Notes: a model not told the origin generated them from the letters alone. Numbered from the stretch's first letter, positions 14,790 to 25,591 are shown. The stretch is 32,607 nt of DNA from Polaromonas sp. (GCA_030655515.1 JAURVI010000040.1:1-32607), one strand, 5' to 3'. A program made the numbers and translations.

Positions 14790-15917
14790 CTAAAGCGCGC
14801 GCAGCGGATGCGCCTCGACCGGCCAGGGGCTGACAAAAAATGCCTGCACCATCGCCGGCTTGACGTCTTCGATCCTGGACGGATGCCACTTCGGCGCGTA
14901 GTCCTTGTCGATTGCCAGCGCGCGTATGCCCTCCACGGGTTCACTGGCCGCGCCGGGCCGCAGGTGAAAACAGTGCTGCACCATGTCGCGTTCCATGCGC
15001 AAATCATCGGTCAGGCTCATGCTTCTGGCGCGGCGTATCTGCTCCAGCGCCACATGCAGCATCAGCGGTGAGCGCTTGCGCAGCACGGCGGCCGTCTTTT
15101 TGGCCCAGTCGTCCGACGCCGATTCGAGTGCGTCGACGATGTGTTTGACCCGTGCGAGTGAAAAATAGGCGTCGAACTGGTTTCCTGCCGCTTCAGGGCG
15201 CGCGCCACCCGCTGTCAAGTGAGTCGCTATCCATTGCGCCACATCCGGCGCGGCAGCAAATGCCTGGGTGCCCAGGTCGTGCCACAGCGCGGGCAGGCTG
15301 GCGGCGGGCCGCTTGACGTCAGCCAGGCCATAAGCCAGCGCCTCGTCGCCGCCGATCACCGCACCGGTCAGCGCCAGGTATTCACCGCTGCTGCCCGGGC
15401 AGCGGCTCAGGAAATAACCCCCGCCGACATCGGGGAACAACCCGATATTGGTTTCCGGCATCGCCATTTTGGTGTGTTCGGTGACGATGCGAACCTGCGC
15501 CCCCTGACTGATTCCCATGCCGCCGCCCATGACGATGCCGTCCATGAAGGCGATGTAGGGCTTGGGGTAGCTGTGAATCAGGTGGTTGAGGCGGTATTCC
15601 TCGGTAAAAAACGCATCGAGCGCAGGATCGCCCGCCAACGCCGCCTGGTGGAAAAATCGGATATCGCCGCCGGCGCAAAAGCCGCCGAACAGGCTTTCCG
15701 GGCTTCCGGGGCGGCCCGCTTTGTTGCTGCCGCGGATGGCCACCGCGAAAACGGCCGCGTCGTCGCGCCAGGCCATCAGCGCGGCCGTGAGGTCACGCAC
15801 CATTGGCAGCGACAGCGCATTGAGCGCCTTCGGTCGGTTCAGCGTGATGAAGCCGACCTGCCCGCGCACCTCGGTCAGGACGTCGCCGCTTGTTTTTAAA
15901 TGTGTTGCCTGGTTCAT
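14790..15917 (-). CDS. 3-hydroxyisobutyryl-CoA hydrolase-like crotonase-family protein
   Basis: A 375-residue crotonase-fold enzyme. Length and motifs fit the 3-hydroxyisobutyryl-CoA hydrolase (HIBCH) branch, which acts in valine breakdown, rather than a simple enoyl-CoA hydratase of about 260 residues. The oxyanion-hole segments are FCAGGDIR (80-87) and MDGIVMGGGMG (near 125-135). MPETNIGLFPDVGGGYFL (153-170) contains Glu155 and Asp163, at the positions of the HIBCH catalytic acids. A second in-frame ATG lies 15 nt upstream. I prefer 15917 because it overlaps the transporter stop as ATGA. Substrate is inferred; no other valine-pathway genes are adjacent. Confidence 0.85.
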   Translation of the reverse strand: MNQATHLKTSGDVLTEVRGQVGFITLNRPKALNALSLPMVRDLTAALMAWRDDAAVFAVAIRGSNKAGRPGSPESLFGGFCAGGDIRFFHQAALAGDPALDAFFTEEYRLNHLIHSYPKPYIAFMDGIVMGGGMGISQGAQVRIVTEHTKMAMPETNIGLFPDVGGGYFLSRCPGSSGEYLALTGAVIGGDEALAYGLADVKRPAASLPALWHDLGTQAFAAAPDVAQWIATHLTAGGARPEAAGNQFDAYFSLARVKHIVDALESASDDWAKKTAAVLRKRSPLMLHVALEQIRRARSMSLTDDLRMERDMVQHCFHLRPGAASEPVEGIRALAIDKDYAPKWHPSRIEDVKPAMVQAFFVSPWPVEAHPLRAL

Positions 15918-16798
15918 GTCTTCCGTCTCCATCCCATCAGTTCATTGACGACCAGCGCCCCGATGACCAGTGCGCCACCGGCCAGGACGCTGGCGCCCGG
16001 CACCTCGCCAGCGCCGACCCAGGCCAGCAAGATACCAAAAATGATCTCCAGCAGCGCCAGCAAAGCCATCTCCGGCGCTTTCAGCACGCGGGCACAAACA
16101 ACCGACAACGCGCAGGGAATGGCCAGTTGCACCAGCCCCAGCAGGGCCAGCAGCCCGAGGTCATGCGCTGTCGCGGCGAATGGAAAGGCCAGCGGCAGCG
16201 TGAGCAGCGAGGAAATAGCCGCCCCCACCAGCACGGCCGGCACCAGGTCGATTTTTTCACCATGCGCCTGGCTGCGCTGCACCACGGTCCAGTTCACCGC
16301 GGCGGCCAGCGGCACCAACAGAGCCACGAGGGTGCCGGCGAGCTGGCTGCCCCCCGCGTCGATACGCACCTGTGCGCCGTGCATCCAGGCAATGCCGATT
16401 CCCGCGACCGCAATGGCCAGCCAGGTGCGCCCAGGAATGCGGTGACCAATAAACACCCACGCCAGTAGCGCGGTGATGAACGGCCCGGCCGCCATGGTCA
16501 CCAGCACATTGGCCACGGTCGTCATCGTCAGTGCCACCATGAAGGCCGTGAACATGACACTCCAGCAGACGCCGGAAACCCACAGGAAGCGGCCGGCATG
16601 GCGGATTCTGGAGAACACCGCGCGCCCCTGGAACAGCGGAAGAATGACCAGCAGCGACACCAGCGTGAAGAAGCTGCGCCAGAAGGTCACTTCAAAGCTG
16701 CGGGCCGATTCAAGCTGGCGCGTCACCACGCCGGCGATCGACCACATCAGCGTGATCGCGATCATCAGGGCAACGGCTTTGGAATGCGTGAGTTTCAT
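15914..16798 (-). CDS. EamA/DMT-family transporter
   Basis: A 294-residue inner-membrane protein with about ten hydrophobic segments arranged as two EamA repeats, the drug/metabolite transporter pattern. The first repeat starts SKAVALMIAITLMWSIAGVV with the typical FWRSFFTLVSLL. The second repeat ends in ALLALLEIIFGILLAWVGAGE before a short cytoplasmic tail. Members export amino acids, metabolites or drugs; the substrate cannot be assigned. ATG at 16798 is chosen over an extension to 16843. It is co-transcribed with the downstream crotonase-family gene (4-bp overlap), which hints at export of a related organic acid, but this is speculative. Confidence 0.85.
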   Translation of the reverse strand: MKLTHSKAVALMIAITLMWSIAGVVTRQLESARSFEVTFWRSFFTLVSLLVILPLFQGRAVFSRIRHAGRFLWVSGVCWSVMFTAFMVALTMTTVANVLVTMAAGPFITALLAWVFIGHRIPGRTWLAIAVAGIGIAWMHGAQVRIDAGGSQLAGTLVALLVPLAAAVNWTVVQRSQAHGEKIDLVPAVLVGAAISSLLTLPLAFPFAATAHDLGLLALLGLVQLAIPCALSVVCARVLKAPEMALLALLEIIFGILLAWVGAGEVPGASVLAGGALVIGALVVNELMGWRRKT

Positions 16799-16844
16799 CT
16801 CATATACCCATCTGCGGACTTGAACACCATCATGCCGATACAAC

Positions 16845-16913
16845 CCGTTCGGGCTGAGCCTGTCGAAGCCAGCGCGTACCGGGGAGCCCCTTCGACAAGC
16901 TCAGGGCGAACGG
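16845..16913. repeat. Dispersed repeat Q: 24-bp inverted arms between typA and the EamA gene
   Basis: Arms at 16845-16868 and 16890-16913 match at 21 of 24 positions as an inverted repeat, with core TTCGACARGCTCAG and ends CCGTTCG/CGAACGG. A degenerate fragment (TGTCCTGAGCCTGCCGAAGG) follows at 16973-16992. This family is common in intergenic DNA of many proteobacteria. It may serve as a bidirectional terminator here, downstream of typA. The gap 16799-17061 holds only this and repeat P copy 2. Confidence 0.75.
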
Positions 16914-17010
16914 TTAAACGAGCGACCATGCGCCTCTTCAGCCCAGCCAGGGCCGCGGGAACCGGCCTTGGCCTGTCCTGAGCCTGCCGAAGGGCCAGAC
17001 CGCAGGCGCA

Positions 17011-17061
17011 GCGGCCCCCTCGGGGGGCAGGGAGCTACGCGCAGCGAGCGACCGTGGGGGC
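17011..17061 (+). repeat. Palindromic dispersed repeat P, copy 2 (abuts typA stop)
   Basis: A partial, more diverged copy: GGCCCCCTCGGGGGGCAG, then TACGCGCAGCGAGCGACCGT and GGGGG. It shares the second half of copies 1, 3 and 4 and ends directly at the typA stop codon, as copy 1 does at guaB. Confidence 0.7.
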
Positions 17062-18885
17062 TCACCTTCCAGCGCGCTTGCGCTCGCTCTCTTTGAGGTG
17101 ACGCTTGCGCAAGCGGACTGACTTGGGCGTGATCTCCACCAGTTCGTCGTCCTCGATGAACTCGACGCCGTATTCCAGCGTCAGTTCGATCGGCGGCGTG
17201 ATCTTGATCGCGTCTTCCTTGCCGGACACGCGGAAGTTGGTCAACTGCTTGGTGCGCGTGGCGTTCACCACCAGGTCGTTGTCTCTAGAGTGAATGCCGA
17301 CGATCATGCCTTCGTACACCGGATCGTTGGCCTTGACGAACATGCGGCCACGGTCGTCCAGCTTGCCCAAGGCGTAGGTGAAAATTTCACCATCGTCCAT
17401 GGAAATCAGTACGCCGTTCTTGCGGCCGCCGATGTCGCCCTTGTGCGGCTCGTAGCTGTCGAAGATGTTGGAGATCAACCCCGTGCCGCGCGTCAGATTC
17501 AGAAACTCGTTGGAGAAACCGATCAGGCCGCGCGCCGGGATGCGGTACTCCAGGCGCACGCGGCCACGGCCATCCGACTCCATGTTGACCAGGTCGCCCT
17601 TGCGCTCGCCCAAAGCCTGCATCACGCCACCTTGGTGCTGCTCTTCGATGTCGGCGGTCACCAATTCGATAGGCTCGTGGCGCACGCCATCCACATCCTT
17701 GAATACGACGCGCGGCTTGGACACAGCCAACTCAAAACCTTCGCGGCGCATGTTTTCCAGCAAAATGGTCAGATGCAGTTCGCCGCGACCCATGACTTCA
17801 AAGATGCCTTCTTCGTCGGTTTCCTTGACGCGCAGGGCCACGTTGTGTTGCAGTTCTTTTTGCAGGCGGTCCCAGATCTGGCGGCTGGTGACGTACTTGC
17901 CTTCACGGCCGGCCAGTGGGCTGGTGTTGACGCAGAAGTTCATGGTCAGCGTCGGCTCGTCCACCTTGAGCATGGGCAGCGGCGCCGGATTGATCGGGTC
18001 GGTGATGGTCACGCCAATGCCGATGTCGGCAATGCCGTTGATCAGCACGATTTCGCCGGGGCCGGCCTCCATGGCCTGCACGCGTTCCAGGCCCTGGAAG
18101 GTCAACACCTGGTTGATCCGGCCTTTGACGGCCTTGCCATCCGGTCCTTCCATGACCACCACGTCCATCATGGGCTTGATCGTGCCCTGGCTGATGCGTC
18201 CGACGCCAATTCGCCCCACAAAGGTCGAAAAGTCGAGCGCAGAAATTTGCAGTTGCAGCGGCGCACTGGGGTCGCCCTGTTGAGCAGGCACATGCTTGAG
18301 AATGGTATTGAACAGGGCCGACATGTCGGGGCCCCACTGTTCATTCGGCGGGCCCTCTTCCAGCGATGACCAGCCGTTGATGCCCGAGGCGTAGACCACG
18401 GGGAAATCGAGCTGTTCATCGGTGGCGCCGAGCTTGTCGAAGAGGTCGAAAGCGGCATTGACCACGTAGTCGGGACGCGCACCGGGCTTGTCCACCTTGT
18501 TCACCACCAGGATGGGTTTGAGGCCCAGGGCCAGCGCCTTCTTGGTCACAAAGCGGGTCTGGGGCATGGGGCCTTCCTGCGCGTCAATCAGCAGCACCAC
18601 GCCGTCCACCATGGACAGGGCGCGTTCCACTTCGCCGCCGAAGTCGGCGTGACCGGGGGTATCGACGATGTTGATGTGCGTGCCCTCCCAGGTCACGGCG
18701 CAGTTCTTGGCCAGAATGGTGATGCCACGCTCTTTCTCGATGGCGTTGTTGTCCATCACGGTGTCGACCACTTTTTCGTGCTCGGCAAAGGTGCCGGACT
18801 GGCGCAGCAATTGGTCGACCATGGTGGTTTTGCCGTGGTCAACGTGGGCGATGATGGCGATATTGCGGATTTGCTTTTGACTCAT
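17062..18885 (-). CDS. typA: Ribosome-associated GTPase TypA/BipA
   Basis: A 607-residue translational GTPase related to EF-G that acts in 50S assembly and stress or cold adaptation. G1 is [15 protein letters not shown] (about 13-27), then [18 protein letters not shown] and [13 protein letters not shown]. The C-terminal half holds the BipA-specific region with [16 protein letters not shown] and [23 protein letters not shown] sequence. ATG at 18885 ([20 protein letters not shown]) is the family start, although the frame is open 72 nt further up. It follows truB by 19 bp as the last gene of the rimP operon. Confidence 0.96.
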   Translation of the reverse strand: MSQKQIRNIAIIAHVDHGKTTMVDQLLRQSGTFAEHEKVVDTVMDNNAIEKERGITILAKNCAVTWEGTHINIVDTPGHADFGGEVERALSMVDGVVLLIDAQEGPMPQTRFVTKKALALGLKPILVVNKVDKPGARPDYVVNAAFDLFDKLGATDEQLDFPVVYASGINGWSSLEEGPPNEQWGPDMSALFNTILKHVPAQQGDPSAPLQLQISALDFSTFVGRIGVGRISQGTIKPMMDVVVMEGPDGKAVKGRINQVLTFQGLERVQAMEAGPGEIVLINGIADIGIGVTITDPINPAPLPMLKVDEPTLTMNFCVNTSPLAGREGKYVTSRQIWDRLQKELQHNVALRVKETDEEGIFEVMGRGELHLTILLENMRREGFELAVSKPRVVFKDVDGVRHEPIELVTADIEEQHQGGVMQALGERKGDLVNMESDGRGRVRLEYRIPARGLIGFSNEFLNLTRGTGLISNIFDSYEPHKGDIGGRKNGVLISMDDGEIFTYALGKLDDRGRMFVKANDPVYEGMIVGIHSRDNDLVVNATRTKQLTNFRVSGKEDAIKITPPIELTLEYGVEFIEDDELVEITPKSVRLRKRHLKESERKRAGR

Positions 18886-18904
18886 GGTTGGCTTTCTAAA
18901 AACT

Positions 18905-19945
18905 TCAAATCGGTGACGAGTTTTTGGGGGCAGACACCAATAACTCCTGGATTTCAATCGGGCTGAGCAGGCGCCCGGGAATCAATTCGTCAGCGGTGAC
19001 GTGGGCCGATCCCAGGAAGGCCGGCGGGTCGGCTGCCTGGCCTGAGCCGCCCGTCCTGAGCTCGGTCGAAGGGGCCGAAGGGCCGTAGACCTGCACCAGC
19101 GCAGTGTCCGACCCCCACTGGCCCGGTGTGCCGCGGCGACGCAGACCACTCAAAAAGCGCCCTGCATCATCGGCATCGAGTGTGACAACCGGGTAGCCGG
19201 CCACCAGCGACTGCACTGGCAGCAGACAGGCTTCGCGCTCGGGCTCGCTCATCGCTTCCAGCGCCGGCAAGGTCACACATTGCCCCTCGACAAAACCGCC
19301 AGTTTCCAGTCGCCGCAGCGAACCGAGGTGGGCACCGCAGCCAATGGCCTCGCCGATGTCTTCGCCGAGGGTGCGGATGTAGGTGCCCTTGCTGCACGAA
19401 ACGACTATTTTGATAGCAGCCGGCACCCGTGGGTCATTGGCTTGAGCCATATCAAGTTTGTAAATCGTGACGTGGCGCGCTTCCCGCTCGACTTCCTCGC
19501 CCTTGCGCGCGTATTCGTAGAGCGCCTTGCCGTCTTTCTTCAGCGCCGAGTACATGGGCGGCACCTGGGCTTGCGGACCGGTAAAACGCTTTGTCAACTC
19601 GTCGAGCAGTTCGGGCGTGATGGCCGGCACCGGGCGTGTCTCGATAACGTCGCCTTCGGCATCGGCGGTGCTCGTTTTCTGGCCCAGCAACAGCACGGCT
19701 TCGTAAGTCTTGTCGGCGTCGAGCTGAAGCTGGCTGAACTTGGTGGCCGCGCCAAAACACAACGGCAGCACGCCGGTGGCCAGCGGGTCCAGGGTGCCGG
19801 TGTGGCCGGCCTTGTCGGCGCGCAGCAGCCACTTGGCTTTTTGCAGCGCCTGGTTGCTCGACAGGCCCAGCGGCTTGTCGAGCAACAGCACGCCATGCAC
19901 GGGACGTCGCTGGATTTTCTGGCGAGAAGAAGATGTTTGCGTCAT
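18905..19945 (-). CDS. truB: tRNA pseudouridine-55 synthase TruB, with repeat-derived insertion
   Basis: A 346-residue enzyme that makes pseudouridine 55 in the tRNA T-loop. Catalytic Asp53 is in GHTGTLDPLATG, and PVHGVLLLDKPLGLSSNQAL is the N-terminal signature. The C-terminal domain is interrupted at about residues 288-308 by a Pro/Ser/Gly-rich stretch (SAPSTELRTGGSGQAADPPA) absent from typical TruB. Its DNA (about 19041-19083) resembles dispersed repeat Q, so a repeat seems to have inserted in frame between QVYG and FLGSAHVTADELIPGRLLSP. The catalytic core is untouched, so activity is expected. Between rbfA and truB (19946-20043) lies another Q-type repeat. Confidence 0.95.
   Translation of the reverse strand: MTQTSSSRQKIQRRPVHGVLLLDKPLGLSSNQALQKAKWLLRADKAGHTGTLDPLATGVLPLCFGAATKFSQLQLDADKTYEAVLLLGQKTSTADAEGDVIETRPVPAITPELLDELTKRFTGPQAQVPPMYSALKKDGKALYEYARKGEEVEREARHVTIYKLDMAQANDPRVPAAIKIVVSCSKGTYIRTLGEDIGEAIGCGAHLGSLRRLETGGFVEGQCVTLPALEAMSEPEREACLLPVQSLVAGYPVVTLDADDAGRFLSGLRRRGTPGQWGSDTALVQVYGPSAPSTELRTGGSGQAADPPAFLGSAHVTADELIPGRLLSPIEIQELLVSAPKNSSPI
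19041..19083. repeat. Dispersed repeat Q fragment inside truB
   Basis: CCGTCCTGAGCTCGGTCGAA (19051-19070) followed by GGGGCCGAAGG is a variant of the repeat at 16845-16913, here inside the TruB reading frame. It encodes the extra Pro/Ser/Gly-rich segment. Confidence 0.55.
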
Positions 19946-19950
19946 AAGGG

Positions 19951-20018
19951 TTCGACAGGCTCAACGCACGGGCCTGCCCGAACGCTTGGGTTGGCACCGT
20001 TGTCTCCGAGCCTGTCAA
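19951..20018. repeat. Dispersed repeat Q between rbfA and truB
   Basis: Inverted arms TTCGACAGGCTC (19951-19962) and GAGCCTGTCAA (20008-20018) lie in the only sizeable gap of the rimP operon's distal half. It might stabilise or attenuate the transcript between rbfA and truB. Confidence 0.6.
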
Positions 20019-20043
20019 CGCGGCCTGAAGGAACGGCGCAAAC

Positions 20044-20412
20044 TCAGTCGTCCTGGGCGCGAGAAGAAACCGCCTTGGCAATCAGTGCGTTCATGTCGGC
20101 AGCCCGTTCCGTGGTACGGTCAAACTGGAAATGCAAGGTCGGAACGGTGTGGATCATCAGCTTCTTGAACAGACCGTTGCGCAGAAAACCGGCCGCCTGG
20201 TTCAGTGCCGTCTCGCATTCTGTCGGATCGCCAATCAGCACACTGAAAAACACCTTGGCATGGGCGTAGTCCGGCGTCACCTCGACGGCCTGGATCGTGA
20301 CCATCCCGACCCGCGGGTCTTTCAGCTCGCGCGCGATCAACTCCGTCAGATCGCGCTGAATCTGGTCGGCGACGCGAAAACCGCGGTTCGGGGTGGAAGA
20401 TTTTTTGCGCAT
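20044..20412 (-). CDS. rbfA: 30S ribosome-binding factor A
   Basis: A 122-residue type II KH-fold protein that binds the 30S subunit during late 16S rRNA processing and cold adaptation. Family features: [49 protein letters not shown] and the helix with [20 protein letters not shown] before the strand VPTLHFQFD. Length is normal. It follows infB by 65 bp and precedes truB in the same operon. Confidence 0.96.
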   Translation of the reverse strand: MRKKSSTPNRGFRVADQIQRDLTELIARELKDPRVGMVTIQAVEVTPDYAHAKVFFSVLIGDPTECETALNQAAGFLRNGLFKKLMIHTVPTLHFQFDRTTERAADMNALIAKAVSSRAQDD

Positions 20413-20477
20413 GTCAAAAAGTGTTGGGCCGGTCTGGCGGTGGCTGGCAACCGGTAGTGGTCAGCCCTTGCCCGACT

Positions 20478-23384
20478 TCAGACTCCCAGCGTTCTGGCCA
20501 CTTCCCTGATTTCGAAGAATTCGAGCACGTCGCCGACCTGGATGTCGTTGTAACCCTTGATGTTCAAGCCGCACTCGAAACCTTCCTTGACTTCTTTCGC
20601 ATCGTCCTTGAAGCGCTTGAGCGAGTCGAGCTCACCGGTGAAGATGACCACGTTCTCACGCAAGAGGCGCAGGCGCGCGGTGCGGCGCACCAGCCCGGAA
20701 GTGACCATGCAGCCGGCGATGGCGCCGATCTTGCTGACCTTGAACACCTGGCGGATATCGGCCGTACCCAGAATTTCTTCTTTCTTGTCCGGCGTCAGCA
20801 TGCCGGACATCGCGGCCCTGAGCTCGTCCACGGCATCGTAGATGATGTTGTAGTAACGAATGTCCACGCCGTTGTTTTCCGCCAGCTTGCGGGCCTGGGC
20901 GTCGGCTCGGGTGTTGAACCCGATCAGCACGGCCTTGGACGCAATCGCCAGATTCACATCGGACTCGGAAATACCACCGACGGCCGAGTACACGAGCTGA
21001 ACCTTGACCTCGTCGGTCGAGAGCTTGAGCAGCGACTGGGCCAGCGCTTCCTGCGAACCCTGCACATCGGCCTTGACGATGATGGGCAGCATCTTGACCT
21101 CGCCGGCGCCGATGTCGGAGAACATGTTCTCCAGCTTGGCCGCCTGCTGCTTGGCCAGCTTGGTGTTGCGGAACTTGCCGGCGCGGTAGGTGGCGATTTC
21201 ACGGGCGCGACGTTCATCGAGCATCACCATGAACTCATCGCCGGCCTGTGGCACTTCCGTCAGTCCCTGGATTTCCACCGGGATCGACGGGCCCGCCGTT
21301 TTGATGGTCTTGCCGTTTTCGTCCAGCATGGCGCGCACGCGGCCATAGGTCGAGCCGGCCAGCACCACATCGCCGGTTTTCAGCGTACCGGCCTGCACCA
21401 GAACGGTGGCCACCGGACCGCGGCCCTTGTCGAGCTGGGCTTCAATGACCAGGCCCTTGGCCAGCGCATCGACCGGGGCGCGCAGTTCCAGCACCTCGGC
21501 CTGCAGCAACACCTGCTCGAGCAGTGCGTCGATGCCGGCGCCGGTATGGGCCGAGACGCCAACAAAGGGCACGTCGCCGCCGAACTCTTCAGGAATCACC
21601 TCTTCAGTGACCAGCTCGCCCTTGACGCGCTCCATGTTGATGCCCGGCTTGTCGATCTTGTTGATCGCCACCACGATGGGCACACCGGCCGCTTTGGCGT
21701 GTTTGATCGCTTCCCTGGTTTGCGGCATCACGCCGTCGTCCGCGGCTACCACCAGAATCACGATGTCGGTGGCCTTGGCGCCCCGGGCGCGCATGGCGGT
21801 GAACGCCTCGTGACCCGGCGTGTCGAGGAAGGACACCATGCCGCGTGGTGTTTCCACGTGGTAGGCACCGATGTGCTGGGTAATGCCGCCGGCCTCGCCG
21901 GCCGCCACTTTGGCGGTGCGAATGTAGTCCAGCAGCGAGGTTTTACCGTGGTCCACATGGCCCATGACGGTCACGACCGGCGCGCGCGGCAGCAGTTCTG
22001 CCTGCAGGCCCTGGGTGTCGTCGTCGGTGAAGGCTTCCGGATCGTCCAGCGCGGCGGTGACGGCTTTGTGGCCCATCTCTTCGACGACGATCATGGCGGT
22101 GTCCTGGTCCAGCGGCTGGTTGATGGTGACCATCTGGCCCAGCTTCATCAGGTGCTTGATCACCTCGGACGACTTGACGCTCATCTTGTGCGCCAGCTCG
22201 GCCACGGTAATCGTCTCGGGCACATGGACTTCGATGACCTTGAACTCGGTCGGTGCGACAAAGGTGGACTCGGGACGGGAATCCCGGTCCGAACTGCGGC
22301 GGCCGCGCGGACCACCGCGGAAGTTGCCGCGACCCGGCACGACAGGCGCACCGCGGGTTTTGATTTCCCCTTTTTTCTTGGCCGCGTCGTCTTTCCAGGT
22401 CGATGACAGGTTTTCCGACTTGACTTCTTTTTTGCCTGCGGCGCCGGCAGCAGCGGGCGGACCCGCTACGGCCGGTTTGGCAGCGCCCGGCACCACGGCC
22501 GGCTTGTGCAAGGTGCCCTTGATGGCGGCTTTGGGATCGACATGCGGCACCAGAACGCGTTTGGGTGCGTTCATCATCGCGCGAATGCCGGCGGCCTCAG
22601 CCTCGGCTTTTTTGCGGCGGTCCTGCAGATCCTGCGCTTTGGCCGTATCGGCCTGAAATTCCGCCGTGGCTTTGGCCTTCGCAGCCGCCTGGACGGCGCT
22701 TGCATCCGCCGCCTTGGAAGCGGCCAGCTCTGCGGCAGCGCCGTCAACCGCCACAGGCGCTTGAGCAGTACCCGTTTTGGCTGTGCCTGGCGTTTTGCCA
22801 GCAGCGGGTTTTTCCTGTTTTCTGGCGGCATCGGCCGCCTGCGCGGCGGCCAGTGCGTTTTCCTCGGCTGCTTGGCGCTCCTGCTCGCGCGCCAGGTCTT
22901 TGGCGTCCTGTATTTCGCGCAGGCGGCGCTTTTCCGCCAGCTCTTCCTCCTGGCGGCGCAGCAGCTCGGCGTGCCGGCTGGCTTCTTCTTCGCGGCGGAC
23001 CAGCTCGGCGTTGTCGATGACGGAAGCCTGGGACGCAGCAACAGGTGCCGCCACCTCCTCTGCGGACTGCTCCGAGCTTTCATCGCGCTTGACGAAGGTG
23101 CGTTTTTTGCGAACCTCCACCTGGATGGTGCGCGCCTTTCCGGTGGCATCGGCCTGCTTGATTTCACTGGTCGATTTCTTGACCAGCGTGATTTTCTTGC
23201 GCTCGGCGCTGGCCGTTCCATGGCTGGCCTGCAGATAGCTCAGCAGCTTCTGTTTATCGGCCTCTGACAGACAATCACCGGCTTGCGCCTTGGCAACGCC
23301 CGCACTGATCAATTGCTCGATCAGTGTGGCGGTTGGTTTATTCAGTTCGGCTGCGAATTCAGCGACGGTAGTGGTACTGGACAT
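20478..23384 (-). CDS. infB: Translation initiation factor IF-2
   Basis: A 968-residue GTPase that brings initiator fMet-tRNA to the 30S subunit. An IF2N domain begins at residue 1 ([20 protein letters not shown]). It is followed by a long Ala/Lys/Glu/Arg low-complexity linker (about 60-360), a second IF2N domain ([20 protein letters not shown], near 380), and the G domain with [19 protein letters not shown] (about 470-490), DTPGHEAF and NKIDKPG. Domains II, III and the fMet-tRNA-binding domain IV complete it, ending EVARTLGV. The long N-terminal extension is normal for betaproteobacteria. It is 30 bp downstream of nusA. Confidence 0.97.
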   Translation of the reverse strand: MSSTTTVAEFAAELNKPTATLIEQLISAGVAKAQAGDCLSEADKQKLLSYLQASHGTASAERKKITLVKKSTSEIKQADATGKARTIQVEVRKKRTFVKRDESSEQSAEEVAAPVAASQASVIDNAELVRREEEASRHAELLRRQEEELAEKRRLREIQDAKDLAREQERQAAEENALAAAQAADAARKQEKPAAGKTPGTAKTGTAQAPVAVDGAAAELAASKAADASAVQAAAKAKATAEFQADTAKAQDLQDRRKKAEAEAAGIRAMMNAPKRVLVPHVDPKAAIKGTLHKPAVVPGAAKPAVAGPPAAAGAAGKKEVKSENLSSTWKDDAAKKKGEIKTRGAPVVPGRGNFRGGPRGRRSSDRDSRPESTFVAPTEFKVIEVHVPETITVAELAHKMSVKSSEVIKHLMKLGQMVTINQPLDQDTAMIVVEEMGHKAVTAALDDPEAFTDDDTQGLQAELLPRAPVVTVMGHVDHGKTSLLDYIRTAKVAAGEAGGITQHIGAYHVETPRGMVSFLDTPGHEAFTAMRARGAKATDIVILVVAADDGVMPQTREAIKHAKAAGVPIVVAINKIDKPGINMERVKGELVTEEVIPEEFGGDVPFVGVSAHTGAGIDALLEQVLLQAEVLELRAPVDALAKGLVIEAQLDKGRGPVATVLVQAGTLKTGDVVLAGSTYGRVRAMLDENGKTIKTAGPSIPVEIQGLTEVPQAGDEFMVMLDERRAREIATYRAGKFRNTKLAKQQAAKLENMFSDIGAGEVKMLPIIVKADVQGSQEALAQSLLKLSTDEVKVQLVYSAVGGISESDVNLAIASKAVLIGFNTRADAQARKLAENNGVDIRYYNIIYDAVDELRAAMSGMLTPDKKEEILGTADIRQVFKVSKIGAIAGCMVTSGLVRRTARLRLLRENVVIFTGELDSLKRFKDDAKEVKEGFECGLNIKGYNDIQVGDVLEFFEIREVARTLGV

Positions 23385-23414
23385 ATGTTGTTTTCCTGCT
23401 GGCCTCCATGATCA

Positions 23415-24941
23415 TTACTCTTGGGCCGCTGCGGGGGGTGCAGGGGTTTCAGCGGCAGCCGTGTCATCGGTGAACCAATGGGCGCGTGCGGTCATGATCA
23501 GGGCTTTGGCTTCGTCCGCAGACTGGCCGGTGATATCGGTAAGTTCGTCAACGGCCAAGTCGGCCAGGTCGTCGCGGGTGTTCACGCCCGCCTCGGTGAG
23601 TTTGGCAATCAGTTCGGGGCTCAAGCCTTCGACATCGCGCAGGTTCTGTGAAACACCTTCGACGTTTTCTTCCTTCGCGATTTCCATCGTCAGCAATGCA
23701 TCCTTGGCCCGGGTACGCAGTTCATTGACGGTATCTTCGTCAAAGGACTCGATGTCGAGCATTTCCTGCAACGGAACGTAGGCGACCTCTTCCAGGCTGG
23801 TAAAGCCTTCGGAGATCAGGATGTCGGCGATCTCTTCATCCACATCGAGTTTGTCCATGAACAGCTTGCGGCTCGTGTCGGTTTCGGTGGCCTGCTTCTC
23901 AGCGGACTCATCGGCCGTCATGATGTTGATCTTCCAGCCGGTCAGCTCGGACGCCAGGCGCACGTTCTGGCCGCCGCGGCCGATCGAGATGGCGAGGTTT
24001 TCTTCGTCAACCACGACATCCATGGCGTGACGCTCTTCGTCAACGACGATGGACGACACATTGGCCGGCGCCAGCGCGCCGATCACGAACTGGGCCGGAT
24101 CTTCGCTCCAGAGCACGATGTCCACGCGCTCGCCGGCGAGCTCGTTGGTCACGCCGTTGACGCGCGTGCCGCGCACGCCGACACAGGTGCCGATCGGGTC
24201 CACGCGCTTGTCGTGCGACAACACGGCGATCTTGGCGCGCGAGCCGGGGTCGCGGGCGCAGGACTTGATCTCCAGCAGGCCCTGTTCGATCTCGGGCACC
24301 TCCTGGCGGAACAGCTCGATCATGTATTCGGGTGCGGTGCGCGACAGGATGATGGGTGCGCCACGCAGCGTGGTGTCGACTTCCATGATCATCGCGCGGA
24401 CGCGGTCGCCGGAGCGCAGATTTTCCTTCGGAATCATGTCGCCGCGGCGCAGGCGGCCCTCCACCCGTCCGGACTCGACAATGATGTCGCCCTTGTCCAT
24501 GCGCTTGACGGTGCCGACAAAAATCTTGTCGCCACGCGACATGAAGTCGTTGAGCAGCATCTCGCGCTCGGCATCGCGGATTTTTTGCAGGATGACCTGT
24601 TTGGCCGTCTGCGCGCCAATGCGGCCTATCGGCAGGCTTTCGACCGGCTTTTCGATGTAGTCGCCCTCTTCGATATCGGGGATCTCGTCGCGCGCGTCGC
24701 TGACCAGCTCTTCGGCCTCCGGGTTTTGCAGGCCGGCGGCATCGGGCACAACCAGCCAGCGGCGGAAGGTTTCATAATTGCCGCTGTCGCGGTCAACCGC
24801 CACGCGAATGTCCACCTCGCCCTGGTATGCCTTCTTGGTGGCGGACGCGAGCGCGAGCTCGACAGCGCCAAAGACGATGTCGCGCTCAACATTTTTCTCA
24901 CGCGAGATGGCATCAACCAACATCAACAGTTCGCGATTCAT
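23415..24941 (-). CDS. nusA: Transcription termination/antitermination factor NusA
   Basis: A 508-residue RNA polymerase-binding factor that promotes pausing and intrinsic termination and takes part in antitermination. N-terminal polymerase-binding domain (about 1-125, [20 protein letters not shown]), S1 domain (about 130-200, [19 protein letters not shown]), KH1-KH2 (about 230-345, [20 protein letters not shown] and [19 protein letters not shown]), and two C-terminal acidic helix-hairpin repeats (about 365-490). It sits between rimP (20 bp) and infB. NusA is known to control its own operon in E. coli, which is relevant to the terminator found in this operon's leader. Confidence 0.97.
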   Translation of the reverse strand: MNRELLMLVDAISREKNVERDIVFGAVELALASATKKAYQGEVDIRVAVDRDSGNYETFRRWLVVPDAAGLQNPEAEELVSDARDEIPDIEEGDYIEKPVESLPIGRIGAQTAKQVILQKIRDAEREMLLNDFMSRGDKIFVGTVKRMDKGDIIVESGRVEGRLRRGDMIPKENLRSGDRVRAMIMEVDTTLRGAPIILSRTAPEYMIELFRQEVPEIEQGLLEIKSCARDPGSRAKIAVLSHDKRVDPIGTCVGVRGTRVNGVTNELAGERVDIVLWSEDPAQFVIGALAPANVSSIVVDEERHAMDVVVDEENLAISIGRGGQNVRLASELTGWKINIMTADESAEKQATETDTSRKLFMDKLDVDEEIADILISEGFTSLEEVAYVPLQEMLDIESFDEDTVNELRTRAKDALLTMEIAKEENVEGVSQNLRDVEGLSPELIAKLTEAGVNTRDDLADLAVDELTDITGQSADEAKALIMTARAHWFTDDTAAAETPAPPAAAQE

Positions 24942-24961
24942 TTCACAAGCCTGCCTTTCTT

Positions 24962-25537
24962 TTATATCTCTGTTGCGGGCGCGCTTTTCGGTCGGCGCCC
25001 CTTGAAGTCAACAACAGGCGCCAGGCGCGCCTGCGCAATTTCATCCAGTGTGAACCCCAGCGCCTGCAGCGGCGCGGGGATTTTCTTCCTGCTTACTTTC
25101 TGGCCGGGTTTGGCTGCGGGCTCTTCGCGCCACACAATTTGCCATCCGGCTCCGGCACGCTCCAGCGCGCCGCGGAATTTTTTGCGGTTGGCCGCTACCG
25201 CCGATCCGGCCGCCGCGGCCACGCCGATAGGTGCCTTCAGCGTGATATCGACCAGCTCACCCGTAAAACGCTCGAAATCTTTCTCTCCGCGCAAAGGCCG
25301 GTCAATCCCCGGCGAGCTGACCTCGAGCCGGGAATACGCCGCGCCCTCGACTTCCAGCACAAACTGCAGTTGGCGGTTGACTTTTTCGCAGTCTTCCGCA
25401 TTGATGAACTGCTCGACACCTGGCGCGTAAGGCCAGTCAATCGTGACACGCAGCAAACCACCGCCGGTACGCTCGATATCCACCAGCTCGTACCCCAGTC
25501 CCGTGACTGTTTGCGCAATCGTGTCGTGTAAGGCCAT
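24962..25537 (-). CDS. rimP: Ribosome maturation factor RimP
   Basis: A 191-residue 30S maturation factor, first gene of the rimP-nusA-infB operon. Family marks: [20 protein letters not shown], then [20 protein letters not shown] and the strongly conserved [20 protein letters not shown]. It is about 40 residues longer than the E. coli protein. The extra length is partly an Ala/Lys-rich insertion ([20 protein letters not shown]) in the C-terminal SH3-like domain and partly a tail ending [19 protein letters not shown], as in other Comamonadaceae-type members. Confidence 0.94.
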   Translation of the reverse strand: MALHDTIAQTVTGLGYELVDIERTGGGLLRVTIDWPYAPGVEQFINAEDCEKVNRQLQFVLEVEGAAYSRLEVSSPGIDRPLRGEKDFERFTGELVDITLKAPIGVAAAAGSAVAANRKKFRGALERAGAGWQIVWREEPAAKPGQKVSRKKIPAPLQALGFTLDEIAQARLAPVVDFKGRRPKSAPATEI

Positions 25538-25591
25538 TCAGTGTTAAAAAAGCAGCTTCTCAAAAAATCAGGGCTGTGAAAACAAACGCCC

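Noticed and set aside
20421..22406. A 661-residue plus-strand frame opposite infB
   Set aside because: Antisense shadow of infB with biased composition. Similar long shadows opposite guaA/guaB (9080-12476), typA (17290-18369) and nusA (24027-25430) were rejected for the same reason.
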